Assembly (NCBI GenBank): GCA_002943765.1
Contig: PQWQ01000011.1
Span: forward strand, 806,001 to 870,000
Direction of reading: 5' to 3'
DNA: 64,000 nt
From: Psoroptes ovis
Taxonomy: Eukaryota > Arthropoda > Arachnida > Sarcoptiformes > Psoroptidae
The number at the start of each line of letters is the position of its first letter. Position 1 is the stretch's first letter. Under the pieces are notes generated by a model. The model saw only the letters and a program-made list of their open reading frames with translations. It did no database searches and was not told the DNA's origin. The translations under genes were made by a program, and so were the position numbers. Positions 21,111-34,881 of this stretch are shown here, one piece after another.

Positions 21111-24100
21111 AAAAGTGATCAATCAATCAATCAATCCAATGGTGGTGGTAATGATATTATATTTTGGCTTGAAAATAATTTCTACGAAACAAATACAACA
21201 ACGACACCGACTACGACGAACAGCGGATCCATCGTTCATCGATCTTGTACACATCGATTTGCTTTGTATTGTTTTTCTCTTACCAGTCAAAATCTATTCG
21301 ATATTATTAGTTTGTTACAAGTTTGTATTTTTCTGCATATTTTTGAAATGATAATTTATAATTTTATTCATTTTTTCTATAAGAATACATTATCCATTGA
21401 AATAATGTATTATTATGAATAATTCTAATATTTATTCAAATGATAATGTTTTCATTATGATTATTTGTGGATGGTCAAAATAATAGATAGATAAAAGATA
21501 TTATATGATAATATCAGATTATATCATACATATCATATATGATCAATGTGATAGAACCAAATAGCTAAGCTAATAACCAAAGAAATGGTGGTTGGTTGGC
21601 TCGTGTTTTATGAAATGATATCAAATCGATCAATCAAAATCGTTTTTAGATTCATATACATCTAATTTTTTAGATCTTATATTACAAATTATAAACATTG
21701 ACCAATAACAACAACAGCAGCAACATTGACAACAGTTTTATGATAATTAAATTGTGAATCAGCGAAATACAAGAAAACAAGAAGAGAAACATTAGACCAA
21801 CGAATTATCGACATCGTGGACATCAATCAATGACATACATGTACTTTGATGGTGCATATATCTATGCGTGTAGATGGTCGTTTTGTTTCTGTCTCGGTTC
21901 GTATGTTTATCAAATGAATATTTGTGTGTGTTGTTGACCACAAAATGAATTGATTTAATTCAATTCAATTTTTCATTGATTTGCATTGAAAAATATTCAA
22001 AAAAAAATGCGAAAAGTTTTTTTTGGTACCGGACATCCGAATCGATAAAAATGAATTGGGATGAATGAATAAGTCAAAGTTTGCTGAAATTCTTTCGAAA
22101 ATTCCCCAAAAAAACTTTAATACACGGAACATACAGAATCAATCAATCAATCAATCAATTGATCGAATCAAATTCGATGTTGTAAAAAATGCTTGGAAAA
22201 AAACTTTTATGTGCAAATAAATAAATGCAAAAATTGTTGAGAAAAAAACATTTGCAATTGACATTGAATGTATTTGATTTTTTCCCTGAATATATTTTCT
22301 TATTATCGAAAATTTTCAATTTGATAATTTGATATTTTATTATTAACAAACAAACAAACAAATCAACAAACAGCTCCACCTCTTCGATTGTACATCTCAT
22401 AATGTTCATATGTGAAATAATTTGAAAAAAATATTTATTTTTTATTTTTTCAAAGTTGAAATGATTCAGATTTGATTGAATAAATAAATAAATGAATGAC
22501 CAATTTTTTACATTTATTCTCATGGAATTCATTGGTCATTTTTGATGGAAAAATATTGATGATTGCTTTTGAAAGAAATTGTCATTTCTCAACCGACGGA
22601 TATATGAAAGCAATCATCATAAGAAATTACAAATGAATGACATTTAAAAATGATTTCATTTTGAATTTTTTCAAATTTTCAAATGACCAAATAAAAAAAC
22701 ATTACGGAAATTATCATATCATGAAATTGTGAGTCAATAAAAATTGAAAATCGAGAATTCCGGAAATTTAATTTCGAAAAAATCTAATAATTTAAAATGA
22801 TGAAATTATTTATGAAATTTTTCAAACTTTCAAATTCAATTTGACCACAAACAAACAAACAAACAGAGAGCCAAGCAAAACAAATGCAAACATTTCGCGT
22901 TTTATTACGAAAAATTTCGTGTAGAAATATTGAAATACGGAATAAATTATCATTTCAATTGAACATAATTGATTTGGATATCATTTTACAACAAACAAAC
23001 AAACAAACAAAAAAACTTGTATCCGTAATAATAATGAAAATAATATAAATTATAAATGTTTATCATGTTATTTTGAATGTAATTTCATTGAAATGAATGA
23101 GAATGAAATGAAAAAAAAATTGAAATTTTTCAAATTTAAATCGACCGCGTGTCCAAATAATTGTATAATCATCATAACAGTAATAATAACGTTGTAAGAG
23201 TAATAATAATCATGATAATAATAGATTTTAATGATGATATTTTTATTTGATATTGACTATTTTGGTGACTATATGGCCACCATTGGTAATATACATCCAT
23301 GTACATTCAAAACTATTTATATTTTTCTGCCATTCATTTATTCTACCCAATTATTTCTACCAATTTTGAAATTATTCCTAAAGGAACGAATTTTCGGAAT
23401 AATGACAACAATGGATGGAAATGTTTACCGCCACCACCACTATAGCCATATCCAACCAGCAGCATCACCACCACCATGATCATATAAATGTTCATTTGGA
23501 TGCAATCAATTTTATTATTATTAGTTTTATTATTTTCATTTATACAACTTTTTTCCAATGGATTTTTTTTAATATTCTAGTTTGTCATCAATTATATAAT
23601 TTGAAATAAATAAATAAATATTATTATTACTATTAGTCCAAATAACTAAATTACTATGGCGCTGAATTAATTCATTTTAACTTTTTTTTCATCATTATGT
23701 GTGTGCATCATTGATATCACTGTCATACGAATTGCCGGTGGCGTATTTGAAGCACTTTTTTCACTCTGAAATCATTACATTAAATTGAACCATAATACGA
23801 TACTATCTAAAGCGATTTCCATTGACCGGACACAAGTGATTTTTGGATTGGTAAAATTCTTTCATGAAACTTGAGCATCATATAATTATTGTGATTAGCA
23901 TCATAAAATATTTTTATTATTATTGATATTATTATTATTATTATTATCATTATTAAATATTTGAATGTAATAAAATGTTTAAATTTTTCTAGGGTAGAAT
24001 ATTCTACACTGGTCAGCTATCATAGAATAGCCATAATTTTTTATTTGAAATTTCCTTAATTCTTTTTCTAATTCGATCAAATAATTAAAAAAAAAAATGA

Positions 24101-26785
24101 AATGAAATAAATTCTTTTCAACACACACAAGAATCCCTGTGTGTGTTGATTGTTCAATTTTTAAAATTTTTGAAAAAAAAATTTTTCTCAAAAAAATAAA
24201 AATTTCAAGACACGTGTCATTGAATTATATCATTTTCATTTTCATTTTTTTAAATTCAATCATATTTAAGACATGTTTGAAAACGTTTGCCCCTCAATTT
24301 GAAAATTGTGTCCATTGAAAAATACAAGCAACACAAAAACTTTCCGAACGACCCTCTATGTATTAGCATTATATGCGTATGCATACAAAAAACTAATCAT
24401 AATTTATTTATTTATTTAATTTATCAGAGATGTTTGTGCGTGTTGAAATTTCCATTTTTTAATGGACATTTTGAATGGAAAAAAACCCATAAAATGTGAT
24501 GCTCTGAACATGAAAAAATGAAAAAAATTATGACATTAAAATTGAATTAAATTTCAATTTTAGGATTTTTTTGAATTTTTCAATTACATTTGTATTGAAA
24601 TTTGAATTTGATACCTTTTTTCCTATTATAAATAAATATTTTCTTCAAAAGAAATTAAGATAAGCTTCTTAATTTTATCGTTTTTTTCTTTCAATAATAA
24701 TAGCAATTATAATAAATATTCTACAATCTCTTTATAACCTCTCGTTCTTTGCACGAAATGGCCACAGACATTCTTTCAGACAATTGTGGCCTAAGGACTT
24801 TTGAACAAGAAAAAAAAATCTCCAAATAGACCTACGAACCAATAGATCGATAGACCTCAAATATTGCTTTCAGCATTAGTGAAATCAAAGCACTTGAAAT
24901 AATATTTGAGATCAATATGAGAGTAATAATAATAAAATTTGAATAAAAAAAGACACACCTATTCAGGTGAATTTTGGAAGAAAATATTTCTACGTTTTTG
25001 AACGAAAAATATCAATAGATGCATAGACTAATTGATTTTTTATGTAAATCTCCAAAAATTTTATGAGAGCAAAATATTTTTTTGACGGATCTTTGATAGA
25101 TCAAAAACATCAAACTTTCATATCCTCGATTTTGAAACATGACCGAAATCATGAGCCATTTAAACGATCAAATGATTTCATCGATGATAATATATCATGC
25201 ATGCTATCATCATTACCTGTGTTAATGAAAATAATTATGAACCTTTAGACTTGTGGCCTTTTTGAATTTGATCTGATAATTTTTTCTCCAATATTTCAGA
25301 GGCGGAGATAGATTTATCAAAGGTAAAATTATCATCAGAATTTTAATGGCAGATTATAAGTAAAAGACCTAAAAAGCTCATTGGTTGCCATGCTTCGATT
25401 AATGATGATAAGCAAATGTAAAACTGTTAAACATTGAATTATCAATGAATGAAGGTAGAAGGCAAAAATAAGAAAAAATCAAATTACACATTTGTCAATT
25501 AGTTTGATTGATTTTTCATAAAATTTTTTTGCCCAATAATCAAAGATATTTCATGACATTTACAATGCTTTGAAAATGTATTCAGACACCATTCAAAATG
25601 AAATGAAACCACAGAAAAATGGTGGAAAATTAGTCGAAATTCAAATTTCTACTAATATTGACATTTATGTAAATGTCAATCAAAAAAAATCCAAATGACA
25701 AAATAATAAAGAAAAATAGTAATAATTCAATTATTATAATTGAATTGAAAATAATAATAATGGAGAATTGTATCAAATTTCTCGATTTGATATCCAGAAT
25801 CTATGTTTTCTGTTTCATTATGTTAATTGAATATTGAACCAAAAAAAAAAGAAATAAAAAGAATCGATCGAAAATAATAAAATGAACAACGATGAACCTG
25901 TGCAACTGCTGTAACCAGGGGTAACCCTTTTATTTCAAATTTCAAATTCTTAATTCTAAAATCAATATTTTGAATAATCCAAAAACTTATAATATGATTA
26001 TACTGATTATATTGGATGGTGCATAAGAACGAAAAAATGTCGAGAAAATTCTTCAAATCAAACGAAATTCAAACAAAATTCAGCATACAAATTATATAGC
26101 TACGAATATTCTGAATTTTTTTTCAAGAATATTTTATATTTAAATACCAAAAATTCTTGCGTTGCGCAATTATATTCTTATGGCACAAAAAATTCCTTCG
26201 TTTGTTCGAATATATAATCTGCACAAAATTCTCCGTAATCAAAATAATCATCATCATAATCATAATAATCGTAATAATAATGGTAAGGTCTTTGATGATG
26301 ATGATGATCATGTCGATGATGATTATGATTAAAGAAGTGTATATGGCAAATAAACATTATGAAATCGACAATCATCGACAAGATAGTAGCATTACATTCG
26401 TAATGTAGCATTTTTTAAAATAAATATTTTGGATGCTTCTAATGTATCAGGCGTGGTTCGAATAGGTGGGATTTGTGTAGAGTGAAAATGTTCGTAGAGA
26501 AAAATATTTTACGAATGTGAAACAATATCAAATTCATTATATATCATAGCCGAACAAACCCTGGATAGTAGCAAAGTTGAATGGTGGTAATATTTTCTTC
26601 TCCACGATTTCTCTTCATTGAAAAAAATGGTAATAAAAAAAATAGCAAAATTCAATGATAATAATAATGATAATATCATATGGACATGCATATGGAGTAT
26701 AAGAAATATAAATTTTCTTTTTTTTCTTTCATAATAATTTTCAATACAACAACAACATTTCAAATGTTCAAATGTTCAATCTCCC
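21111..26785. other. Gene-free AT-rich stretch
   Basis: No supportable gene. Notable content: a relatively GC-rich patch at 21185-21290 with CGA/ACG-rich codon-like sequence; a 10-bp hairpin AATACATTAT/ATAATGTATT near 21384-21411; AATC repeats near 22140; AAAC repeats near 22350, 22850 and 22995; a GGT/CCA-rich patch at 23425-23480; an 11-bp CA/TG hairpin at 24119-24148; ATT/AAT runs near 23920-23950 and 26240-26320. Open frames in it look like low-complexity translation. Confidence 0.55.
24119..24148. repeat. Perfect 11-bp CA/TG hairpin
   Basis: CAACACACACA (24119-24129) and TGTGTGTGTTG (24138-24148) are perfect reverse complements around an 8-nt loop. An interrupted microsatellite on opposite strands is the simplest origin. 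Confidence 0.5.
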
Positions 26786-26796
26786 TCAGTCGTTCT

Positions 26797-26812
26797 CTCG
26801 CTCGCTCGCTCG
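26797..26812. repeat. CTCG tetranucleotide microsatellite
   Basis: Four CTCG units within a longer pyrimidine-rich CTCT/CTCG tract (about 26785-26838). This is unusual among the window's otherwise AT-type microsatellites. Confidence 0.8.
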
Positions 26813-28772
26813 CTCTCTCAGTGTTTCCCTCTCTCTCATTAGCATAGAAAATTATTATTAGATTTTCGTGTTTTTCATTTCAATTCATTTCATTGAATTT
26901 AATTCAATTCAAATTCAAAAAAAAAGAAATGAATAATTGTAAATAATAAAATACGATTCTTCTTTATTTTATTTTGAATTTTATTTCCAACACGAAATTC
27001 ATTATTATTTTTCTGTAAAATAAATGAATAATATTCATAATAAATATGATGATAGTTTGATAATAAAAGATGTAGTTGTCATGTGTATTTGTATGTGTGT
27101 ATCCGTGTGTATGTTGAATAAACATAATTCAAAGTATTCGAGTATCTTTGCAATTTTTGTATGCATCGAAACGGCAATATAATAATAATGATCTAGATTT
27201 TTTATTAGAAGAAACAATCTCTTTCTTTATTTTTCTTATGAAAAAGGCGCGTCTTAAAATAAAGATAGCACTTGAATTATCATTATTTTTCACTTAGAAA
27301 TGTAATCAGATCGATTTTAATCGATTATCATCGATCGATAGATATTCTGGTTCTTGTGAAGAATTTCATTGAAAATAAAAGAATTTTTGTGAAAAATTCC
27401 CGGCTATTCGCATCCCTGAGGGCATGTGGATTTATGTATTTTATGGATTTCAATTGATAGTAACATAATAGGTCGGAATTTTCATTTTTTATGGGGACAA
27501 TTTGCAGAATTTTACTCTCGATTCGACCAATTCAAAATTATGAATTCTATGGCCAATGGTATAATTTAAAAGGAGAAAATTCGTTTCTAGTAAAAAACAT
27601 CACAAATTTCCAATCGAACATATGTGAGAGAATAATGCTATTTACAAAATTATAATTTATTCAAGTATTTTGGGCGAAAAAAAGTGGAATTTTGAAATTT
27701 TTTTCAAGCATATTTATGGCACATCCAATTGGTCGGTGTAGTGTAAACACATAATAGCCAAGAGAATGGAGAGAAAATATGAAATGAAAAAAAAATTTAA
27801 TGGAAAACCCAAAACCAAATAAATAAATAAACAGAGAAAATGTGTAAAATGTAAATATTATGCCGATGTGGTATGCTGTATTCATTAATGTTTGCTCATT
27901 CATATATTTGAATATGAAATTTTGTATTTTGTGGTAATTTTTGAAAAAAAACAAATGTTTATTCACTCATTTTTGAAAATTAGAAAAAGTTATTCATGTT
28001 TACATTGATATTACAATATTTGAAATTATATTTGATCAGTCAATGAATGAAGGAATGAATGGAATCGAAAAAAAATTGAATTTTCTATTAAAAATTCTTA
28101 TGATAATTTTGTTGATTTTGCTTGTTGTTATTATCATGATAATTATAATGAAAATGAACGCAATTCTCTCTCTTGCTAGATTTTGATACAAATAATCTAT
28201 TTATTCAAACAATATTTACAGAGAAGAATTCTTACATGAGAGGAATCTAAAGATGATTTCAAAAAGAATTAATTAAGGATAATAAGAGGCAAACGAAAAA
28301 AAAAATTCAATTTACAGCATCTGCTGTCAGTTGTATTATTACGATTAATTCTGTAAATGATTTGAACATTGTAAAGATGTTCAAATGTTTTTGTATTTTG
28401 TAAAATATTTCCGCAATTATCATTGATTCTGAAATTGAATCTTGAGTTTTGCAAAGGTCATCATAGATAATCGAGAATTTACAAAGAATTATTGTTGTTT
28501 TTGCTGTTGTTTAAAGCAAAATTATCCAATGATAATCATTATAATAATGATTATTATTATTGAGATTATTGCTTTTGCTGTTACAATCATTATTATAATG
28601 ATACTAATTTGAATTAATTTTCAATGACATCAGAACTAATGAAATGTATTACACAACATGTACAACAAACAAAACAATTTGTTTGAAAAACTGTTAACAA
28701 AACATGGAAAAAATTACAATGAAATAGTCATTACACAATTGGCATTACAATCATTATTATCATTATTTTATA

Positions 28773-28799
28773 ATATTTGTTGATCAGGTCAACAAATAT
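28773..28799. repeat. Perfect 11-bp hairpin
   Basis: ATATTTGTTGA (28773-28783), loop TCAGG, TCAACAAATAT (28789-28799). Perfect complementarity with a 5-nt loop; function unknown. Confidence 0.5.
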
Positions 28800-31601
28800 C
28801 ATGACCATTATCATTAATTTTTTTCCTTTTTGTTTTGAATCATTCAAACATTTATAATGGGGAATACAGCAGCAGCAGCAGCCATAGCAGCCATTATTAT
28901 CATTAACATTAGAAATTCATTAACGACATACATTGCATTCATATCACGTACCGGTTATCATTATCATTATTATTATAACTGTTCATAATAATTTTACCGA
29001 GTTCAATTACCGAATATATTCAATTGATTATTGTTATATGTGTTTTGGTGAAACATCTACAACAAGAGCATGTATTAAATGATGGAAAATTTTTGGTGTT
29101 ATCAAAACAATTTAAATGTATTAAATTCAAATATACACACACACATACACACACAGATATGCTGGCGTGAATATTGCATCGTACAAAGCATAAAAAATGA
29201 ATAGAATGTGCAAATCTATTGTATTTCATTGTTTTCAATCTACTCTCTTACTTTTAAATAACACTATCAAGGAATTCACAGCCAAAATTTATTTCAAAAA
29301 AATACAAATCAAGATTGGTAAAAACATTCCAACAATTTACATTCAATTTCAATTAATATCACTGAATTATTTCATAAAATATTTGCGAGATTATCAAAGA
29401 AATTGTACGAATGTTCACACGTATAATTGTTTTTATGAAAATATTCCTCATTCTCTGATGAAATATTTCTCATTTATTTGCACATATTTTTTTTAATCAA
29501 TTTGAGATTTATTTCGTAACGAAGCAAAATATGATAGAAATATGATGAAAAAATTCACACATCTGTTTTTTCCCTTATTAATTTATTATTAATTTAATAT
29601 TAATAATCATATATTACTCGAGTATCTATGCATTTTGCGAGGGTGTTTGTCATTTGTTATAAACATGTTGTTTGTATATCTATGTGAATTTATCTTCAAA
29701 TATAATCAGCTTTAGTTCTTACCACGTCTTGATATGATATTTAATAATATTTTTTTTTCATTTTCTCTGATAAATGTTGTAATAAAGTTGTAATTATCAT
29801 CAAGAATTTCTTTTAGCAACATAACCGAAATATTCAAATTGAATATTCAATTATTATATTTTATTTATGTTCGAAAGAATGTGTCATATGTGGATTTTTT
29901 TTTATTTATTAATATCAATTGCTATTATCTTTATTTATCACGATGTAATTCATGTTTAAAAGTATGTGACACATTCAATTGATTCACAAATAGAAAAAAA
30001 AATTCGATCAAACAACATTGATACGGTCAAATTATTATTATCTTAATCCGACCATTGGTCATTGAATTGTATAAGAATGACCAATTGATCAAACATTGTG
30101 AATATGTGTGAGTTAGTGGTCAATTGTCGTTGCAATTGTAATAATAATACTGTAATAAATTTGTCAATATTTAAATATGAAACAAGAAGAATAACATAAG
30201 AATTTATGAAAAGAATTTATTCGGATACATTTTTGACACATGAATAGATACACCATGGATAGATATAAGTTTGATTATTATCATTATTATTATTATTACA
30301 ATTATTACTGATATTTCCATTTCAATCGAGAAAAAAAAATTGAGATTAAATGTCATTTACAATGTTTGTTATATGCTATATTATTTGTTTGTTATTGTTG
30401 TTATGCTAAAGCAGTGTGATGTATCAATGTGTTTGTGTATACGGTGCACCCTTAAACATAAATTTATGATTGTGATCAAAAGAAGAAAATTTTCAAGCTT
30501 ACGCAAGCTGTAATAATACAGTGTTATTACAACAGCAATAATAATAAGTTGAAAAATACTATTAAATCTAGTCAACAAATATACCGTAACATTCAATGGA
30601 AATAATCTGGACCCAAAAAATAAAAGAAATAAATGAATGAATCAATCGAAATCCACCTACACTTTATGTCGAAAAAAAATAATTATTTCGAAATGAAAAA
30701 AAAAAACATGGAAAAAATCACGAATTTTCAATTTCATATTTTTTTTCTGTTTTCGTTTGACAACAGCTGACCAATTGACCAATGACCACTCATGTCTTTG
30801 ACATACATACAATCATACATGATGATGATGATGATTATGATTGTCATATGGATCAAAATGAATGTTGAGAAAAATAAGAAATGAAATATAAATGATATGA
30901 AATGAAATTTTCCATAAACAATAATAATTGCAATGTTTGTTTGTCGAATGGTAAAAGTTGTCAATGTTATTTCAATGCAAAAATAACAATCATTTTGAAT
31001 GGAATAAATGAATGAAAATGAATGGAAAAAACATTTATGATAAATTATTGAATCATATTTTGGATAATTTCGTTTCGAAATTTTCATATTTTTTATGGTT
31101 CCTATTCGGAACTAGAGTGGAAAATATGATAAATTCAATTCCATCCACCCTCAACCCACCCTCAAGCAATGTTTGACCGGAATCGATCCGTTTTTTTTTC
31201 TGTTCATTTGAAGTGTATTCGTTTGTTTTTTTATTTTATAAGTGTGTGCATTTATGTTTTTTGTTTTTTAATGAAATTTTTCAGACAAACAAACAAATAT
31301 TCAAGATCAAATGTAGATTTACATTAAAGTTTATAATAATGATAAAATACACGATATTCAAAATGAATTTATTTTCATAAATAAATAAATAAATCAATGA
31401 CATGTATTTTTACTAAAATTTTACGCTGTATTTGGTTGAATTGGATGCATAATAATTGTGTCAAAATACATGCCAGACCTAGTCAAAGAGAGATGGAGAG
31501 AGGCAACGAAAAATCATTAATTTTGATTAGATTGATGTTTTTCAAGTCAAAAGAGCAATAGATGCTTATAAATTACTGTTTATGCTTTGCTTGATATGAG
31601 G

Positions 31602-31670
31602 GTTACAACCTCGTACTCGTAGAGTATTTTACAAAAACTAAAATACTACGAACCTCGAGTATCAGGTAAC
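31602..31670. repeat. Imperfect inverted repeat, possible degenerate MITE
   Basis: The inner arms GTAG(AG)TATTTTA (31619-31631) and TAAAATACTAC (31639-31649) pair over 11 bp with a 2-nt bulge. The outer ends GTTAC (31602-31606) and GTAAC (31666-31670) also pair. Spacing and size resemble a small inverted-repeat element, but the arms between are only partly complementary. Confidence 0.3.
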
Positions 31671-32360
31671 ACTTTCTGGTAAATGGTACATTTACTATCA
31701 TTCATTCATTCATTTATTTTCTGATTCTGACTATTATGATTATTCAATGTCAAAATGATTTCATAATAATATTAATATGAATGTTTTCATTCAAAATATG
31801 TCAAATTTTTTCATGAATAAATTGAATAATATACATTTTTTGCTTGTTTTTTTTTCTCCGTAATATTTTTTTCACGAAAGATTTACATTGAAAACTAATG
31901 AGAAATGAAATATATGAAGAAAATTTAACTTTGATAAATGAATTTCATATTTTTTTTTTTTTTGGCCACAAAACAACTGAAAAAGCAACTGATTTTTTCA
32001 ACTAAAAATTGAAAAATCCACTGATTCAACATGGTTTTTTGTATGATATTCTTCTTAAAATATATTTACATGAGTAAAAAAACATGTGAAAAATGTCATA
32101 TATCATATAATACATGAATAAGAATGTATCATATAATATGAAATGAATTTAAATATAAATAAATGTTTATTTCTTATTTCAATTTTTAGAATTTTTTTTT
32201 TTCAAAAAGAAACTGATTTATATTTTAAACACATTTAAACACACGAACACCAAAAAGTTTTGACAGAAATCAACGATGAAACATGAACAAACTTAAACGA
32301 ACAACAACAGCAACAACACACGTGTGGTTATATATTCAACCATTCACATTTCAAGGCATC

Positions 32361-32389
32361 CACACACATACACACACACACACACACAC
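32361..32389. repeat. CA dinucleotide microsatellite
   Basis: About 29 bp of CA repeats with one interruption (ATA). It is the longest CA run in the window. Confidence 0.85.
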
Positions 32390-34860
32390 CAACTGATACA
32401 TATGTAATCATGAAAAATGTTTGAAAATGAAAAGAAATGGTTGGTAAAAGAAAAATGAATAAAACGACCAAAAGACCAAAGTTATGTCACATTTGAAAAT
32501 GAAAATGAAATGAAATTCCCTGTATGTGGTTTGTCATTGCATACAATTCAACATACAAATATACATTTTTATTATTATTATTTGTTTCCATGTTTGTTTG
32601 TTTGATTTTGAGAAATGAAAATAAAAAATAAAAAATGAAAAATTTCAAAAAAGAAGAAAAAATACATAAATTATGGGCCATAAATCATAATTTTTTTCCA
32701 TCATTTCTTTCTATGATGATGTACATAAATAAATATATAAATATATTATGAATGAATGAATGAATGATTGTATGTTTGGTTGGTTTTGTGTTTGTGGACA
32801 AAATTTTAAACATTTTCACTGAAAAAATGAAATGAAATAAATTTTGAAAATGAAGAGCAAAACCATTGATTTGATCATGATAATAATAATGAAACATAAT
32901 GATTCAAATGATTATCTTTGGTTTCATTTTTATTTTTTGAAAATTTTGTGAAATTTTCTGTTCAACTTTCATCGATATTCGAGTAAAAGAAAATTTGAAC
33001 CAAGTTGCATTGAAAATCAGTTGAATTTTGGATTCAAATTTTAAAAATTCAAAATTTCAATGCATTATTCATACATGACCACTGATCAATAGATCAATAT
33101 AGACACAGAGAGAGTATATTATCACCATTATCATCAGTATGAGTTTCTTTGTGAGATTTTCAAATAATTTACATAAATTTATCATCATAAATGTTTGTCA
33201 AGCAAGAAAATATGAAAAATATGATAAATATCTGATCAAATATTAAAATATTAAAAAAAAAATGAAAAACAAGAGTGAATTTAAAATTTTTCCTGCTTTA
33301 AAATGGATAAAGTTTAAAAGTTATGAAGAGATTTATTTTAAAACAAACCACACACAGGCATACACAAGCACACATTTTAATATTATCATCATTATTAAAA
33401 GCATTTTGGCAAAATTTGATACGTTTAATAATAAGCAATGATAATAAGCGTTCATCATATATGATGATGTGATTAATGTGTGTGTGTGGTAAGCATCATG
33501 AAAAAATGAACAAAAAATGAATAAATAAATGCGAGTGCTTTGCAATGATCAGCGAAGAAAGATTACCAAAAATAATTTCAATGACAAAGATGTTTCACCG
33601 CAAAGTTCAATAAGAAATTAATTAAATTTGAAATCAAATAAAAATATTTTCCAATAATAATTCATAAATTATTTCATTGAATGATTCGTGAAATAGAAGA
33701 ATGAGAGAGAATAAGAGAAAAATCTCATAAATCACTCAAAATACCAATAGAAATACATGATGATAATAATAATGGTAATGATAATGAATGGTATACATGG
33801 TCAGAAACGTACATGTTTTTGTCCATGTTTTTTTGGAACCTTGCGATACCAAGAACCTTTGTCAAATTTGCCCAAAATGGTACACTGAAACAGTCCAAGA
33901 ATAATAATGATAGTTTTATGAATTTTCAAGATATGAATTCATTTTTTTACATTTTTTTCCTGCCCAACATTATGAAAAATGGCCATTGGTCATCGTGACG
34001 CCACACATGTACCAATTTTCAATTATGTTTTTTTTCACATTTTTCTTTGATTAACAAAATTATACATTACCACAAATACGATAATTTCACCAAAGAAGAA
34101 AAAAAGTCAAAAAAAGTAAAAAGTGAACAAGATTCAATCTCCAATCATATATGATTTATGTGTTCCAATTTATTATTTTTTGAAGTTTTTTGCTTTGAAA
34201 TTGCCAATTTCAATGGCATTTCGATGGCGTTTGCACCTTTTAAATGTAAGAAAAATATTGAAAATTCAAAAATGAATTTCGAACTGGACTCATTGGTTCG
34301 GTATAATTGATAAGAAAGCGAGCCAAAGATTGAGAGAAAACAAGTATTAATAATAATAAGCGTGTGTGCATAGATATGATACACGAATATTTTTTTAAAA
34401 TTTGTCAAAATTATTATTTGTGTGGTGGCTGGCATGCTTTTGGCTGTGTAATTAATTATCTATGAACGATGAAAATTAAATGACCGAATAGATTAAAAGC
34501 CCGAAAAATATTTGCGAATCGAAACAAGTTCAGTACACAGCCATTACCACAGCCACCACCACAGTCAAAGTTTGAAATAAATTCAAAAAAAATTTCCAAT
34601 TTATATTGCAGGTTTTATGCATGTATAGCCTTACATATGAAGCATTTTATCATCGTGATTGAATTTGAATTTAATCATCATAATTTATGGCTGCTTATTA
34701 TTATTATTATGATCATCATCAATGTTTTTAATCAGCAGTCGTTTTAATCAGCAGCAGCAAGCAAATGGATTTTTTTTTAGATTAAATCATGAAAATCATT
34801 AAAATTTTGATCATTATCATCAACAAAAATAATTAAAGAATGATGGATACCTCTTTGGCA

Positions 34861-34881
34861 ACCAAACCCAACGGGTTTGGT
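34861..34881. repeat. GC-rich perfect 9-bp hairpin
   Basis: ACCAAACCC (34861-34869), loop AAC, GGGTTTGGT (34873-34881). It is perfect and far more GC-rich than its surroundings. It could be a dyad binding site; no other support. Confidence 0.5.

Larger units (their letters stand above)
26786..31599. other. Gene-free AT-rich stretch
   Basis: No supportable gene. Contains a CTCG/CTCT pyrimidine tract at 26785-26838, a perfect hairpin at 28773-28799, CAG runs near 28868, an AC run near 29135-29155, ATT runs near 30276-30300 and ATG runs near 30820. A less AT-rich CCACCCTCAACC patch lies near 31143-31165. Confidence 0.55.

Noticed and set aside
23343..23558. Glycine-rich minus frame resembling a cuticle protein
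   Set aside because: The Gly run derives from a GGT trinucleotide patch and the surrounding residues have no cuticle-protein motif.
26453..26475. B-box-like GGTTCGAAT, possible tRNA gene
   Set aside because: No A box at the right distance and no cloverleaf stems could be drawn.
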